The notes under the pieces were generated by a model, which saw only the letters and a list, made by a program, of their open reading frames with translations, did not search any database and had not been told where the DNA came from. Positions 12,101 to 27,100 of a stretch of 64,000 bases of DNA are shown piece after piece. Both the position numbers and the translations under genes were made by a program. The stretch spans positions 87,055,303 to 87,119,302 of the forward strand of contig CM036755.1 of assembly GCA_020796225.1 (NCBI GenBank), written 5' to 3'. The DNA is from Arion vulgaris. Lineage: Eukaryota > Mollusca > Gastropoda > Stylommatophora > Arionidae. Numbering within the stretch: the stretch's first letter is position 1; the number at the start of each line of letters is the position of its first letter.

Positions 12101-15100
12101 CAACATACATTCAAGTATATGCCCCATATAACGACAATAAGAACGAAGAAGAACTAAAAGATTTCTTTGAAAGTCTCTCTATCACTTTAAACAACATCAA
12201 AAGCAAAGAAGAGATCTATGTAATGGGAGATTTGAACGGAAGAGTAGGGAAGAAAACATGACCATGAACACTGTTTATGACATTTTGGAGACATCAACAG
12301 AACGAAACAACAATGGGGAGGAGCTAATAAATCTATGTTTAGAACATGGTCTAATAATAACAAACACATTTTATCAACATAGACAGAGCCACATAAAAAC
12401 TTGGTACCGATGGGACAATTTGCTTCAAGCGTCACAGATTGATTACATACTTGTAAGATACAGGCAGAAGGGATATATCACAGACGCCAGAGTTATACCA
12501 AACATTAACATAGATACCGACCATCGACCTGTCGTAGTAACTGAAAGAAGACAATCGCTGAGACCAAAAGCAATATTCACAAGCACATCCTGTTATAAAA
12601 GTGGTTATCAGTGACCTAACTTTGACCTTTGAAATTGACACATGAAGGAGCGTTCGGTCGAATGGATTAGAGCGCAACTCCTATGTGGGAGACCCGTGCT
12701 CAATTCATGGTTAGGCCAAGGATTTTTTCTGTTGTGAGTATAAATGATAAATCCTAACCTGAACAACTTCACAGTGACTGTACTAGCCATGTAGCCATGA
12801 AATTCCTCGGGCTCTCGTCCCACTTGACCTACACTGCCCTAAAAAGCGGTATTACAGGCAGTAACAACATAAAAATGATGAACCAGGTTTTCTGGGCTAG
12901 GGTTAGGTTAATATTCTGCATTCGAAGGGAGGAGGATGTGTAAATGATTCAAGGAATGAGGTAAAATCTGCAACACTAACCAGACTGCAAGAATACCAAA
13001 TCAAATGTGGTGTAGCTAGACAAGACCACTATACTGGAACTCAGAGAAGAATAGTAAATCAACATAGAACCGGTGTTGTTAGTTTCTACACACTGAGAGA
13101 CATACTGAGGAGAAGATCGGAGTACTAATGGACTAATTGGTTCGATGTACAGTGATGATGATCTGACGACTAAACTAAACTGAGAGACATACTGTGGAGA
13201 GGATCGGATTACTAATGGACTAATTGGTTCGATGTACAGTGATGATGATCTGACGACTAAACTAAACTGAGAGACATACTGAGGAGAAGATCGGAGTACT
13301 AATGGACTAATTGGTTCGATGTACAGTGATGATGATCTGACGATTAAACTAAACCATGAAACATACTGAGGATGAGATCGAAGCGCTTATGGACTAATTG
13401 GTTTGATGAACAGGGATGATGATCCGACGAATAAACTAAACTAAACTGAGAGACATACCGAGAAGGAGATCAGAGAGCTTATGGAGGTTCGATGTTCTTC
13501 TTCTAATGCTCCAGACCTACCATTTGTTAAACTACTCTCTGTGATTTGTATGTGATCTGAGCCTAAGAGTGATTGTACCTTGTACTAGTTATGCGCCTAC
13601 AAGTAGACCAGCTCATCAAATTTCTGCACCACTTTTTATTTAGTAGTGTAGCTTCAGTCAAAGAAGAATAGTAAACCAACAAAGAACTGATGGATGTTGT
13701 TAGTCGCCACACACCGAGAGACATACTATGAAGATAGAAGCACTTATGGACTAATTGGTTCAATGTACAGTGATGATGATCTGATGACTAAACTAAAAGT
13801 GATATTCTTTTGTGATTTGTATTCCTCTTCAGATCAAAGAAAAGGAATTGTCTAGCGACAGTAACAAAAGCTCATCATCATCTTCACTACAATCATCATC
13901 ATCATGTGCTGACACGGTTGAGGTCATAGAAAGACAGACGGGTAAGGTCCTCAAGGGATCCAGCGCTCCGACACAGAAAGGATTACATCGGTGGTTGGAG
14001 CAGCATCCAACATTTGAGGTTGTTCAGCCACACAGAGGACACAAGAGACACAGGAGCTCATCTTCTAGTGAGTCAATGTCTGTGTTCTATCCATTACTTT
14101 GTTATGTTGTATCTTTACTTTGTTATGTTGTATCTTTGTTATGTTGTATCCATTACTTTGTTATGTTGTATCTTTGTATGTTGTATCTTTGTTATGTTGT
14201 ATCTTTACTTTGTTATATTATATCTTTACTTTGTTATGTTGTATCTTTGTTATGTTATATCTTTATGTTATATCTTTACTTTGTTATGTTATATCTTTGT
14301 TATGTTATATTTTTGTTATGTTATATCTTTACTTTGTTATGTTATATCTTTACTTTGTTATGTTATATCTTTACTTTGTTATGTTATATCTTTACTTTGT
14401 TATGTTATATCTTTATTATTTTATATCTTTGTTATGTTATATCTTTACTTTGTTATGTTGTATCTTTACTTTGTTATGTTGTATCTTTACTTTGTTATGT
14501 TATATCTTTACTTTGTTATGTTGTATCTTTACTTTGTTATGTTATATCTTTACTTTGTTATGTTATATCTTTATTATTTTATATCTTTGTTATGTTATAT
14601 CTTTACTTTGTTATGTTGTATCTTTACTTTGTTATGTTATATCTTCACTTTGTTATGTTATATCTTTACTTTGTTATGTTATATCTTTATTATTTTATAT
14701 CTTTGTTATGTTATATCTTTACTTTGTTATGTTGTATCTTTACTTTGTTATGTTGTATCTTTACTTTGTTATGTTATATCTTTACTTTGTTATGTTGTAT
14801 CTTTACTTTGTTATGTTATATCTTTACTTTGTTATGTTATATCTTTACTTTGTTATGTTGTATCTTTACTTTGTTATGTTGTATCTTTACTTTGTTATGT
14901 TATATCTTTACTTTGTTATGTTATATCTTTATTATTTTATATCTTTGTTATGTTATATCTTTACTTTGTTATGTTGTATCTTTACTTTGTTATGTTATAT
15001 CTTCACTTTGTTATGTTATATCTTTACTTTGTTATGTTATATCTTTATTATTTTATATCTTTGTTATGTTATATCTTTACTTTGTTATGTTGTATCTTTA

Positions 15101-18100
15101 CTTTGTTATGTTGTATCTTTACTTTGTTATGTTATATCTTTACTTTGTTATGTTGTATCTTTACTTTGTTATGTTATATCTTTACTTTGTTATGTTATAT
15201 CTTTACTTTGTTATGTTATATCTTTACTTTGTTATGTTATATCTTTACTTTGTTATGTTATATCTTTACTTTGTTATGTTATATCTTTATTATTTTATAT
15301 CTTTGTTATGTTATATCTTTACTTTGTTATGTTGTATCTTTACTTTGTTATGTTATATCTTCACTTTGTTATGTTATATCTTTACTTTGTTATGTTATAT
15401 CTTTATTATTTTATATCTTTGTTATGTTATATCTTTACTTTGTTATGTTGTATCTTTACTTTGTTATGTTGTATCTTTACTTTGTTATGTTATATATTTA
15501 CTTTGTTATGTTGTATCTTTACTTTGTTATGTTATATCTTTACTTTGTTATGTTATATCTTTACTTTGTTATGTTGTATCTTTACTTTGTTATGTTGTAT
15601 CTTTACTTTGTTATGTTATATCTTTACTTTGTTATGTTGTATCTTTACTTTGTTATGTTATATCTTTACTTTGTTATGTTATATCTTTATTATTTTATAT
15701 CTTTGTTATGTTATATCTTTACTTTGTTATGTTGTATCTTTACTTTGTTATGTTATATCTTCACTTTGTTATGTTATATCTTTACTTTGTTATGTTATAT
15801 CTTTATTATTTTATATCTTTGTTATGTTATATCTTTACTTTGTTATGTTGTATCTTTACTTTGTTATGTTGTATCTTTACTTTGTTATGTTATATCTTTA
15901 CTTTGTTATGTTGTATCTTTTACTTTGTTATGTTATATCTTTACTTTGTTATGTTATATCTTTACTTTGTTATGTTGTATCTTTACTTTGTTATGTTGTA
16001 TCTTTACTTTGTTATGTTATATCTTTACTTTGTTATGTTGTATCTTTACTTTGTTATGTTGTATCTTTACTTTGTTATGTTATATCTTTACTTTGTTATG
16101 TTATATCTTTATTATTTTATATCTTTGTTATGTTATATCTTTACTTTGTTATGTTGTATCTTTACTTTGTTATGTTGTATCTTTACTTTGTTATGTTGTA
16201 TCTTTACTTTGTTATGTTATATCTTTACTTTATTATTTTATATCTTTGTTATGTTATATCTTTGTTATGTTATATCTTTACTTTGTTATGTTGTATCTTT
16301 ACTTTGTTATGTTGTATCTTTACTTTGTTATGTTATATCTTTACTTTGTTATGTTGTATCTTTACTTTGTTTGTTTGTATCTTTACTTTGTTATGTTGTA
16401 TCTTTACTTTGTTATGTTGTATCTTTACTTTGTTATGTTATATCTTTACTTTGTTATGTTATATCTTTACTTTGTTATGTTGTATCTTTTTATGTTATAT
16501 CTTTGTTATGTTGTATCTTTTACTTTGTTATGTTATATCTTTGTTATGTTGTATCTTTACTTTGTTATGTTATATCTTTGTTATGTTATATATTTGTTAT
16601 GTTATATCTTTGTTATGTTATATATTTGTTATGTTATATATTTGTTATGTTATATCTTCACTTTGTTATGTTATATCTTTACTTTGTTATGTTGCATCTT
16701 TGTTATGTTATATCTTTGTTATGTTATATCTTTACTTTGTTATGTTCTATCTTTACTTTGTTATGTTATATCTTTATTATGTTATATCTTTGTTATGTTG
16801 TATCTTTACTTTGTTATGTTATATCTTTGTTATGTTGTATCTTTACTTTGTTATGTTATATCTTTGTTATGTTATATATTTGTTATGTTATATCTTGTTA
16901 TGTATATATTTGTTATGTTATATATTTGTTATGTTATATCTTCACTTTGTTATGTTATATCTTTACTTTGTTATGTTATATCTTTGTTATGTTATATCTT
17001 TACTTTGTTATGTTGTATCTTTGTTTTGTTATGTTATATCTTTACTTTGTTATGTTGTATCTTTGTTTTGTTATGTTATATCTTACTTGTTATGTTGTAT
17101 CTTGTTTTGTTATGTTATATCTTTACTTTGTTATGTTATATCTTTACTTTGTTATGTTATATCTTTACTTTGTTATGTTGTATCTTTGTTTTGTTATGTT
17201 ATATCTTTGTTTTGTTATGTTATATCTTTACTTTGTTATGTTATATCTTTACTTTGTTATGTTGCATCTTTGTTATATTGTATCTTTACTTTGTTATGTT
17301 GCATCTCCACAGAAGATGACAAACAAAAGAAAAGATTCAAAGTCCAACCAACATTCTAAAACTCCATCAGGCAAAGATACAAAGACATCCACTGACAAAG
17401 ATAAACGGTTGGAACGAGATGACAGATCTCGGCATAGTAGTGCCAGTAGTAAAGATTCCGGAAAGAAGAGTGATAACGATAAACGAGTTTCAAGCTCTCA
17501 GAAACCTGATAGTTCTACAAATAGTTCCAGAACTGAGGAGAGAAGAGATGAAGGCCCAAACCAAATTCGAATCAATGTCCGGACAGCACTTAAAGACTGC
17601 CTTTCTGCTCGGTAAGAAAGTTATGTATTTTACTGTTTAATTGCCGCTGAGATCTTCCTATGTAAGAAAGAGATCACAGCACACATGGTTACTTACCAAA
17701 GTGCAATGATCTTCTTGACGCTCCATATCCACCACTTGTTAACTACTCTGTGTGATTTGTATGTGTTCTGAGTCTAAGAGCTATTGAATGCCATGCCAGT
17801 TATGCGCCCACAAGTAGGCTGTCGCATCCAATTTCTGCTATGTTTTTTTTTTACTTAGCTTCCCTAGGTCCTTCATCAGTTGCCTCTCATGACATGCCTT
17901 GTAGGTCGCAGTGGTACTATTCTTTGCGGGCCCGCACCACATGGGCAAGTGCAATGATGATGGTCCTATCAATCAAGGGTTTAAAAACAAACGATTGACT
18001 TGCACGGGTTTTACCCGTATGGCTCAGTCCTCTCTGCAGAAATGGAATGCCACCTACAGAGAGGAAACATTTCTAAAAAAAATGCACGCTGGAACAGAAA

Positions 18101-21100
18101 GCTGTGATCCAGATTTGAACCCATGTTAACCATACCCTGAGAAGTAATGATCAAAGAATCAGAAAGCAGGCATTGAAATGGGGAGGCAATGGGTTTAAGA
18201 AGGAAAGAATGCCCTAAGGAAACTCTGAAACAAACTTTACTGAGAGAGGCCAGAAATATCGGACTCAATTCCATAGAAGAGATTGTAAGAGAGAAGCAGA
18301 ATATAAGCGGTATGGAGAAATTGCATGTAGGCCCTATGCAGCATATAACGGTAGAAGAGTATGCTTATATATATATATATATATATATTGGTTATTGGTT
18401 ACTGAACTGATGTCACATGCAGAACCACAGGTGCTCAGTCCCTCCCAGCAGATGTTGAAGACTTATGGATACTGATGGTTCCTGTTGCTTGCTGGTTAAA
18501 CACGCTCCTCTCTCAAGCATCCAGTTCTACTTATACAACATGTCATTTCAAACTCCTTAAATTGTTGGATTGATCAACATTGAGTCAATCTTAGTGGCCT
18601 CATTCAATTGTAAGTGGCCAAGAGACCGAAGAACACCAACATTATCTATCTTAAACTCCTGAACAATTAATGCTTTCGATGCAAGCCTGCCGCTCTCTCG
18701 TTGCCGTGAACACCTGCGTGCTGTATTACTGTATGACTTTTTTTCCTCTCTGCTCCTTGTGAAGCATAGGGCCTCAACAGTTGTTAGATCATTTCCCGGT
18801 CTCTGGCTGTTTTCTTTATGGTCTCCCAGGATAGTCAAGCACTCTTCAGTTCCTCAAGAATACTTCGTCTCCAGGTCTGTTTAGGACGTTCTCTTTTCCA
18901 TTTGGGTTCCTCTCAAACGTTTGTCTAATGACACTCGACTGTGTCTCCCATAGGGTATACCCAACCCATTACCATTTTCTCTTCTTAACCTGGGTCATCG
19001 GTTCCTGTTCTGTTCTTATCCACACGTCTGTGTTTGCAACTCTATCATACCATCACAGTCTGAGAATCCGCCGAAGACATCCATTGACAAAGGTTTGAAT
19101 CTTATTTGTATTTAATTTAGTGACTCGCCATGTTTCCAAGCCATACAGCAACACATATTTCACATTTGAGCTGAATGTCCTTAGCTTTCAAGTTTGCATG
19201 TTATATAAATATATATATATATATACAAATAAAAGAAAGTACTTTGTACAAAAAATTGTCTTTCTCCTCTGTTTTGTTCCTTTGCTGGACAACATTTGTT
19301 ATGATCTTTCTTGTTTTTTATTTTCAGAGCTCAGGAAGCAGAAGATATCATGCTCTCCAGTACAGAAATTAAGAATCTCGCTGTCACCATTGAAGAAGAA
19401 CTCTTTTCTCTCTTCAATGACACAGGATTCTAAGTACCGCACCAAATATCGTAGTCTAGTATTTAATATCAAAGATCAGAAAAACAGGGTAAATTTAATT
19501 GTCTTTTTTCCTCATGTGTTGTTGACGATCTCCGAGAGCATCATCAGTCCTTGTTGAACCCAAGGGTTCATAAGGTAGAGGTTAACATTTTTCACTCATT
19601 TCGATCTTGTGCCTTTCTTTCTAACTCAAATTTAGTCCTATACATGACTTTAAGCTCTGTTTCAATAGTTCTCCATGTGCCTTTGAAACGAGAGACGAGC
19701 ATATTACCTACACTCCACAGAGTTCCCACCTTGTGGGTCTGTAGAATACCACCAGGCACTTTGGCAGACAATTCTTCAATGAACAACAGTCATTACTTCC
19801 TGTAGTACTGCTTTTTAGGGCAGTGTAGGACAGGGGTAATCCCATCCTTTTAAAAATTATAATGTTATGGAAACAGCAACAAAGAGTAGTGAAAGCCGAA
19901 AGTTAACTGAGATGGACTCCAGAGGGAAAACATGGAAGACCCAAGACAACCTGGAGAAGAACGATAGAGCAAGAACTGAAAAATGAAACATAGCTGGAAC
20001 ACAATACAGAGGAAGACCATGAATAGAGAAGAATGGTGTGCGTTTGTTGCTGCCCTGCCAAGAGCGTAACATGTTAAAGAGAGAGAGAGAGAGGACAGGG
20101 GGATGTGAACCCGAGGAATTTAATGTCCGCATGGCTAGTGCAGCTGCTGCAGAACTATTCAGATTAGGATTTTTTCTTTGACAGAAAAACACCTTGGCCG
20201 TACCAGAGATTAAACCTGGGTCTCCTGCTTGGGGGTCTACACTCTAATTCATTTGACCAGATGCTCCTCTATGAACAACAAACATAAAAATGTGGCACTG
20301 CAAACCAAAGAAAACCTTGAGAAGAATAGTAAAAACTGAAATGAAAGAGTGTTGGCTGACATGGGATACTCTACGTAGAAATATAACAGTCAGGCAGTGA
20401 TAGGATCAGTTGTGAATGCCTTATTTATATATTAAATGTTTCTAACACGTAATCAGCCTACCATACCAAAAATCTGGATAAGTCCAAATCTACACTACAT
20501 GGCTGTTAAGCTGACCTATTTCATTTCGGGGTGGTTATTACACAATTTTTGTCATGAACTCCAAAAATAGGATAGGTGGTGAGTGATCTAAAGTTCATAC
20601 TGTTTAAGCTGGTCAGTTTAAGGTTAAGTCTTATATTTACTCATTATATACAGTTCGTGTATGAAGCATGTTTAGTGAAATGCTTTTTTTTAAAATTTAA
20701 TACATAATATTCCATAACCTTCTCTACTCTATAATATCAATAATGATCTTCCTTTCCTTTTTTACTCCTTCTTCTACACACATATGGGACATCTTCTGTC
20801 ATGTGACCTTTTCTCTGATTGACAGGGCTTGTTCCGGAAGATTCTAACCTCCAAGATAAAACCAGACAAACTGGTCCAGATGAATACAGAAGAGTTGGCC
20901 TCCAGGGAACTGGCCAAATGGAGGGAACAAGCAAACAAACATGTATGTTTCAACTGTCTTATATGTCTTTCATGTCATTAATGTATGGTATTTTCATCTT
21001 TGAAACTTGTCATTAACTCTTAGTGGACCAGGACAATAGCCATGTTTTTACAAGCCATTTCTCCAGTCCAGAAAATTGCCAGGTCTACAGACCCTACTGT

Positions 21101-24100
21101 CTAAACTATGCAAGCAGCGCATGCTCGTCTTGCAGTGGATACTGTCTTATTATGGAATACCAGGAAATGAAACAGCAGACCGACTGGCCAAGGAAGGTGC
21201 TGCAGAAGAGCAACCGGATGTGCCAGTTACCTACCATCAATAGAAAAGGATGATTACATCAATCAGAAAGCCACACATACCAACACAAGACAACTACTAT
21301 AATATGAGCAAATATAGAACAAGTTGTCATTCTGCACCTCAGAACAGGACACAATCGACTCTGCAGTCATAAAATGTAAGATTGGCAATTCAGCCATGTG
21401 TACATGTGGATAGCCACACCAGACAGCAGAGTACATACTTCAAGACTGTCCCAAATATAATATACTGGGGCAAACTTGCTGGCCTAATGAAACAACACTC
21501 GACATAAAACTACACTGACCTCTGTGTAAGTGATAAAAGACAATGAAGTTTATACAACCGACAATGTTGAATATATCGAAATATTTCAAGCGAACGAAAG
21601 GAAAAGACAATCCATTTGTTTTTAGAATAAAAAACACCATTTAGTGTGGCTCTGGTAAAGGTGTCAACCCAAAGCCACTTAGTGTGGCATTTGGTCTACA
21701 AGGAGTTAACATGTGGTACTTTATCACGTCAGAATAAATTGATTGAACTTCAAATGTGATTTGGATGAAAACAAAACGTGAGTTGACTAGCAAAAATGTG
21801 AGTATATTGAACTCAAAATGTGAATTTGCTCAAGAAAAAATGTGAATTGACTGCACCCAAAATGTGAATTGACTGAAATCAAAATGTGAATTGACTGAAG
21901 TCAAAATGTGAATTGACTGAAATCAAAATGTGAATTGACTGAAATATGTTTTGTTATTTTTGTATCAAGGAACTTGAAATGATTGAGAAGACTGAACAAG
22001 AAGCAATGAAGGAATGTGAGACATCTAAACATGTTAGAAAGAAGACACACAAGGGGGAGGTTGAAGTTGAAGAAGAGGACTTGAGTATTCTTGAGGTATG
22101 TTGGTTTTTACTTTATGTTCTTCATTTGCTCGATATCAATCACTTGTTATAGCATTTTTTGTGGTCTGTATGTGATTTGTGACTTGGAGCATGAGCTCGT
22201 TGCTAGCAGACACACAAGAGAATTAAACTACTTCCACACAAGCTGTATATGCAGAATACTAAAAATAAACCGGCAGGACAAAGTTCCGGATACCGAAGTC
22301 CTCATAAGAGCCAAGATTCCAAGCGTCAACACCCTGTTTCAGAAGGCCCAAGTGAGATGGGCCAGTCACGTTGCTCGGATGCCTGATAAATGCACCCCAA
22401 AACAGCTTGAAGGGGGCAGACGATCAGTTGGAGGGCAGAAAAAACACTTTCAAGACACTCATAAAGTGTCTCTCAAATTCTTCTTCTTTTCTTCTTCGAA
22501 TGCTCCATATCGACCACTTGTCAACCACTCTGTGATTTGTATGTGATCTGAGCCTAAGAGCGATTGTACTGTGTAAGAGCTGTGCCAGTTATGCGCCGCT
22601 TTTTATTTACTAGGTACCATCCCTAGAGCCTACATCAGTCGCCTCTTACGATATGCATTGTAGGTTGCAGGGGTACTATTCTTTGCTTCCTTCGGACCCG
22701 GCACCACACAGGCATCTGAAATGCTTCAATATACACACCACGGGCTGAGAACTGCACAAGATCGCCAAATGTGGCGCTGTAACAACACAAGAGAAACTCG
22801 TATGCTGAGAATCATCATGTTCAGAGATAAACTGTTCTATTTTCCTATTGTTCTTGTCATGTTCAGAAATAACTATTTTTTGTGTCTGCAATGTTGTTTC
22901 CAGGTTCGATTGGAGGAGAGAAAGGACCCAGAACCAGAACCTGAAGAAGAACAGACACAGATCCCGGTCATTGACACAACAGATCAGCACAGAGCACATC
23001 TGTTTGACCTCAATTGTAAAGTGTGTACAGGCAAAGTTGTGCCAGGACTTCAGGAACAGGCTGCTATGGTAGCAGCAGAGAAGGTAGTGTGTATGTGTAG
23101 ACCATATTATGTGTGGTTGTAGTGTTTATTATGGTATATGTTCTGTGAAGAAAACAATCAAAGATTGAATCATTCAAAGATTGAACAACTCAATCAAAGA
23201 TTGAACAAGACTCAATCAAAGATTAATCACAGTTCAATCAAAGATTACGCCTGTGTGTTGTCGAAGCTCGAAAGGGGAGCAAAGAATAGTAACACTGCAA
23301 CCTACAAGGCATGTCATAAGAGGCCACTGAGGTAGTGGCCTGGGGAACCTACACTAGTAAATAAAAAGCGTTGCAGAAATCGGATGTGCTGGCCTACACG
23401 TAGGCACATAACTGGCACAACGTACAATCACTCTTGGGCTCAGATCACATACAAATCACAAAGTGTGATCTAATAAGTGGTTGAAATGGAGCGTTCGAAG
23501 AGGAAGAATCCAAGATTGATCAAATTTCAATCAAAGATTACTCACTATTCTTATTTATTTCTTTAGTTTGGGACAGCAGCGACACAAGAGAGCTCTCATG
23601 TCGATTCAAAGGATATAGAAGATGCAGAGAAAATTGTGAAAGAAGCCATAGAAACTGCACAGAAAATGGAACAATCTTTGTCAAAGGTTGTGTTATCCTC
23701 TCCCAGATCAGAAGAGATGCTTCCCTCTCCAAGTCCTAAACTGGACACAGCACGTCGGGGGTCTACATCGTCTACATCGTCTGCTTCATCATCATCTGTA
23801 AGAAACAAGGTTGTTGTTCGGTAGGTCAAACATTATTGTATATAGTATAATTGTTTGGTTTGATATATATATATATATATACATACACTTTGCCACCCTA
23901 AAAGTCCTTCAGAATTTCTCTCTCTCATAGGTCAGATGCCCGTCTCTGCAGCCATCATGCTCAAACCATCAGTTACATCCTGAATCAGTCTTCTCCATAG
24001 TTCTCTTCTCTGCCGGGATGGCTCCTTCCATGATGGTCTTCTCTAACCCTTCATATGTTCAAAGTACTTCAATTTTCTCATTATTATTTGTAGCATCAGC

Positions 24101-27100
24101 CAGTTTTCTGTTCTTTCGATTTTGAGTTCTTTCTGGGTATATATATTTTACTGTTAGGGTTGTCTAGGCATTTTCTTGGAAGGTAGTCTGCCAATGCTTT
24201 CCATCCTGACAGTGACCACACTGGTCTATGATTGTAGCCATTGTCTCTATTACAGAGATCTATACGCACAGGTATTTCTGATTATGATGGCATCCTGTTT
24301 GTCTCGAGAGAGAGACATTTGGCCTATGAGGGAGATACATTCTGAAGGACTCTTAGAGCTGCCAAAAGCTATTTGATGATTAATAGTAGAGACTTAAGAT
24401 GTGTTTAAAGAGCCTGTGTTTTTTCCTTGGCAACATATGGTTGTGAGACATGGAACATTTACAAAGCTGTGAAGATCATTAATGTCTTTGAATGCAAATG
24501 TTACAGAAGAGTACTTAGAATAACATGGACAGAGAAAAGAACAAATACTTCTGTTCTGCAACAGCTTGATATTAAAGAGTTGGTTATTAAAGAACATAAA
24601 ACAAGGAAAATTAAATATTTCGGACACATCAAACGACATGAGTGCCTAAATACGATAATTTTGGAGGGAATGGTTCCTGGAAGAAGAGCGAGAGGAATAC
24701 CTAGAAGACGATGGGTGCAAGATGTCATTGACGATCTGAGAATGACTGCTGCTGACACTGGGCATCTTGCACAGAATAGAGTTTTTCAGGACTTCTTCCG
24801 TGGGTGCCAAGTTCTGGAAGGAACAAGCTAGTTGATGATGATGATTAGACTTTCAGAATCCTTAGCCTTGATTCTTGCTAAAATGCTTGATGCTTCTATC
24901 TCCAGGTCCCCAGACTCAGCCCTGCAGTCTGGGCTAGAAGCCAAGCCCAAATTTACCCCAACAGGTCCCATGCTATGGAAGGGATTTGTCTCTATGTTGG
25001 ATGTTGCCAAGTTCTTTACTTCTGCTTATCGGATATCAGGCCCTTCTGATAATATTGTGAGTAGTCTTATTCTCTTGACTGCTTCATAGCAGCCTAGGTT
25101 GTCTTGTTGTTTCCGTTTTTTTCTACAGGGTGTTCAAGATAAAAGTAGCCCCGTCGAGTGTGCCAATCTGGCATATGTTTATGAAAATGAGAAGGTTCAA
25201 TTATGACGTAGTATAGGCTAAGTGCAAGACTTTTTGTGATGATGTGTAATTAGTGTGGGAAAGGGGCTATGAGATCAAATGTGACAAAAGGACAAGCTAT
25301 TCAGAATCAGTTTAAATAGTAAATAGACAAAAAGCAATACATACATGGCAACTTTTGATTTGTCAATGGGGCTGCTAATTTTACCTTGAACACCCGTGTA
25401 TAATCCTGTAGGATAAGAAAAGTGTCAGGATAAAAAGAGAAAAACATTGTGAAAAGCACACCAAAGTTCATTCTAGAAATCTCTTATTATGCTAACGAGA
25501 CAAAACAGGATTAGAGACAAGTAAAAAGAAGAAAATTTACTGAGTTGTATTATATCAATATAACACAACACTGAAACAAATTCATCGATTCAAGTATCTG
25601 GGTACATTCCTAACATCAGATGGAAGATGTACAACAGAGATTAGGAGTAGAATAGCTCAAGCGAAAGCAGCTTTTATGAAAATGAAGAACAGACTATACA
25701 TGAATTCACTACCAATGACACTGGAAACAAGTACTCCAGTGCTATATTGAACCAATATTTATGTGTGGCAGGGAATCATGGACAATGAACAAACAATAAA
25801 TAAGAATCATTAGAAGTCACAGAGATGTGGTTTTACAGAAGAATGATGAAAATTCCTTGAAAAAAAAAAAGTTTTAAAACAGGCCTGCATACAAAGAAAC
25901 CTTATCAAAAGAATGAGAATCTGGATAATCAAGGTTCTTTGAGCACATAATGTGAAGAGAAGGTTTAGAATATTTGGTGACAACAGGTCAAATTCAGGGA
26001 AGGAGAGATCGTGGAAGACAGAGGGAGAAGATGTTGGATGGTCTGACATTGTGGTCCTTCTGCTTTGCGTTCGTTCTTTACGACCAACTTTAATCACTCT
26101 TTGTGATATGTTTGATCTTTGCCAAGAACGTGTATACGTTGCACATTGGTTTGGTAGGCCCCTAAAGCGCATAGATTTCTAAACGTTTAGGACACATGCA
26201 TCCGATTTAAGCCAAACCTCCTTAGTCGCCTCTTACTACATGCGTGGCAGGTAACAGTGGCTCTATTCTTTACACCCCAAATTTGGGCCCTGGTAACCAC
26301 TCGGGCGACATTGTGGTTCGACAATAGATTGACGTCAAAACTGATTAACTGATCAAAGGAAAGAGAGTTGTGGAGAGACATGTTCACCTATGCCAGTAGG
26401 CATGGCTCTTGATTGATTTATTGTAGCATGGTGTCAGTTCTGATTGATTATAAGGAAGACCGTCATAGCTAACTCATACTAACAAACTAGATCATCGATT
26501 CTAAAAGTATTTGTTACATGGTTACGTATATCTGATCTTACTTTCCTCAGATAATCCCAGACACCATTCATATTCTAGGGAGAATCTCTCCAGAACATAT
26601 GTGGGACTACTTAACCAAGATGCGACAATCGGGTACTAAGGTAAGTGGATATTTAGAAAGTGTGGATATGTGGCCGTCATGCTCAAACCATCAGTTACAT
26701 CCTGAATCAGTCTTCTCTATGGTTCTCTTCTCTGCCATAATGGTCTTCTCCAACCCTTCATATTATTTTATATGTCCAAAATACTTTAATTTGCTCATTT
26801 TTATTTGTAGCATCAGCCAGTTTTTTTATTTTACGTTCTTTCTGGATAGATCTATTTGTTCTCTTCTCTGTCCATGATATACGGAGGACTCTTCTGTAAC
26901 ACTTATATTGAAAAGCACATATATGTTTTCTGCTGCCTTGTTAAATGTCCATGCTTCACATCCATATGTTGCCAATGTTACAACACTATGTTACGAATGC
27001 CAAATATGGCCAATAACAGCAACTAATTTGTGGAAAATCATAACGACGGAGTTGAGGTGCCTTAGAAGAGCTGCAGGAGTGACAATAAGATACAAAATTA

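Noticed and set aside
12040..12625. An active retrotransposon or host endonuclease gene
   Set aside because: Only part of the endonuclease is present, with a frameshift near 12257 and no downstream reverse transcriptase.
13812..17615. Three giant open frames (about 1,090 to 1,270 codons) of LCYVVSL/YFVMLYL-type hydrophobic repeats
   Set aside because: They arise because the 21-bp array lacks AA, AG and GA and therefore has no stop in any + frame. The array is bounded by good donor and acceptor sites and sits where an intron is expected.
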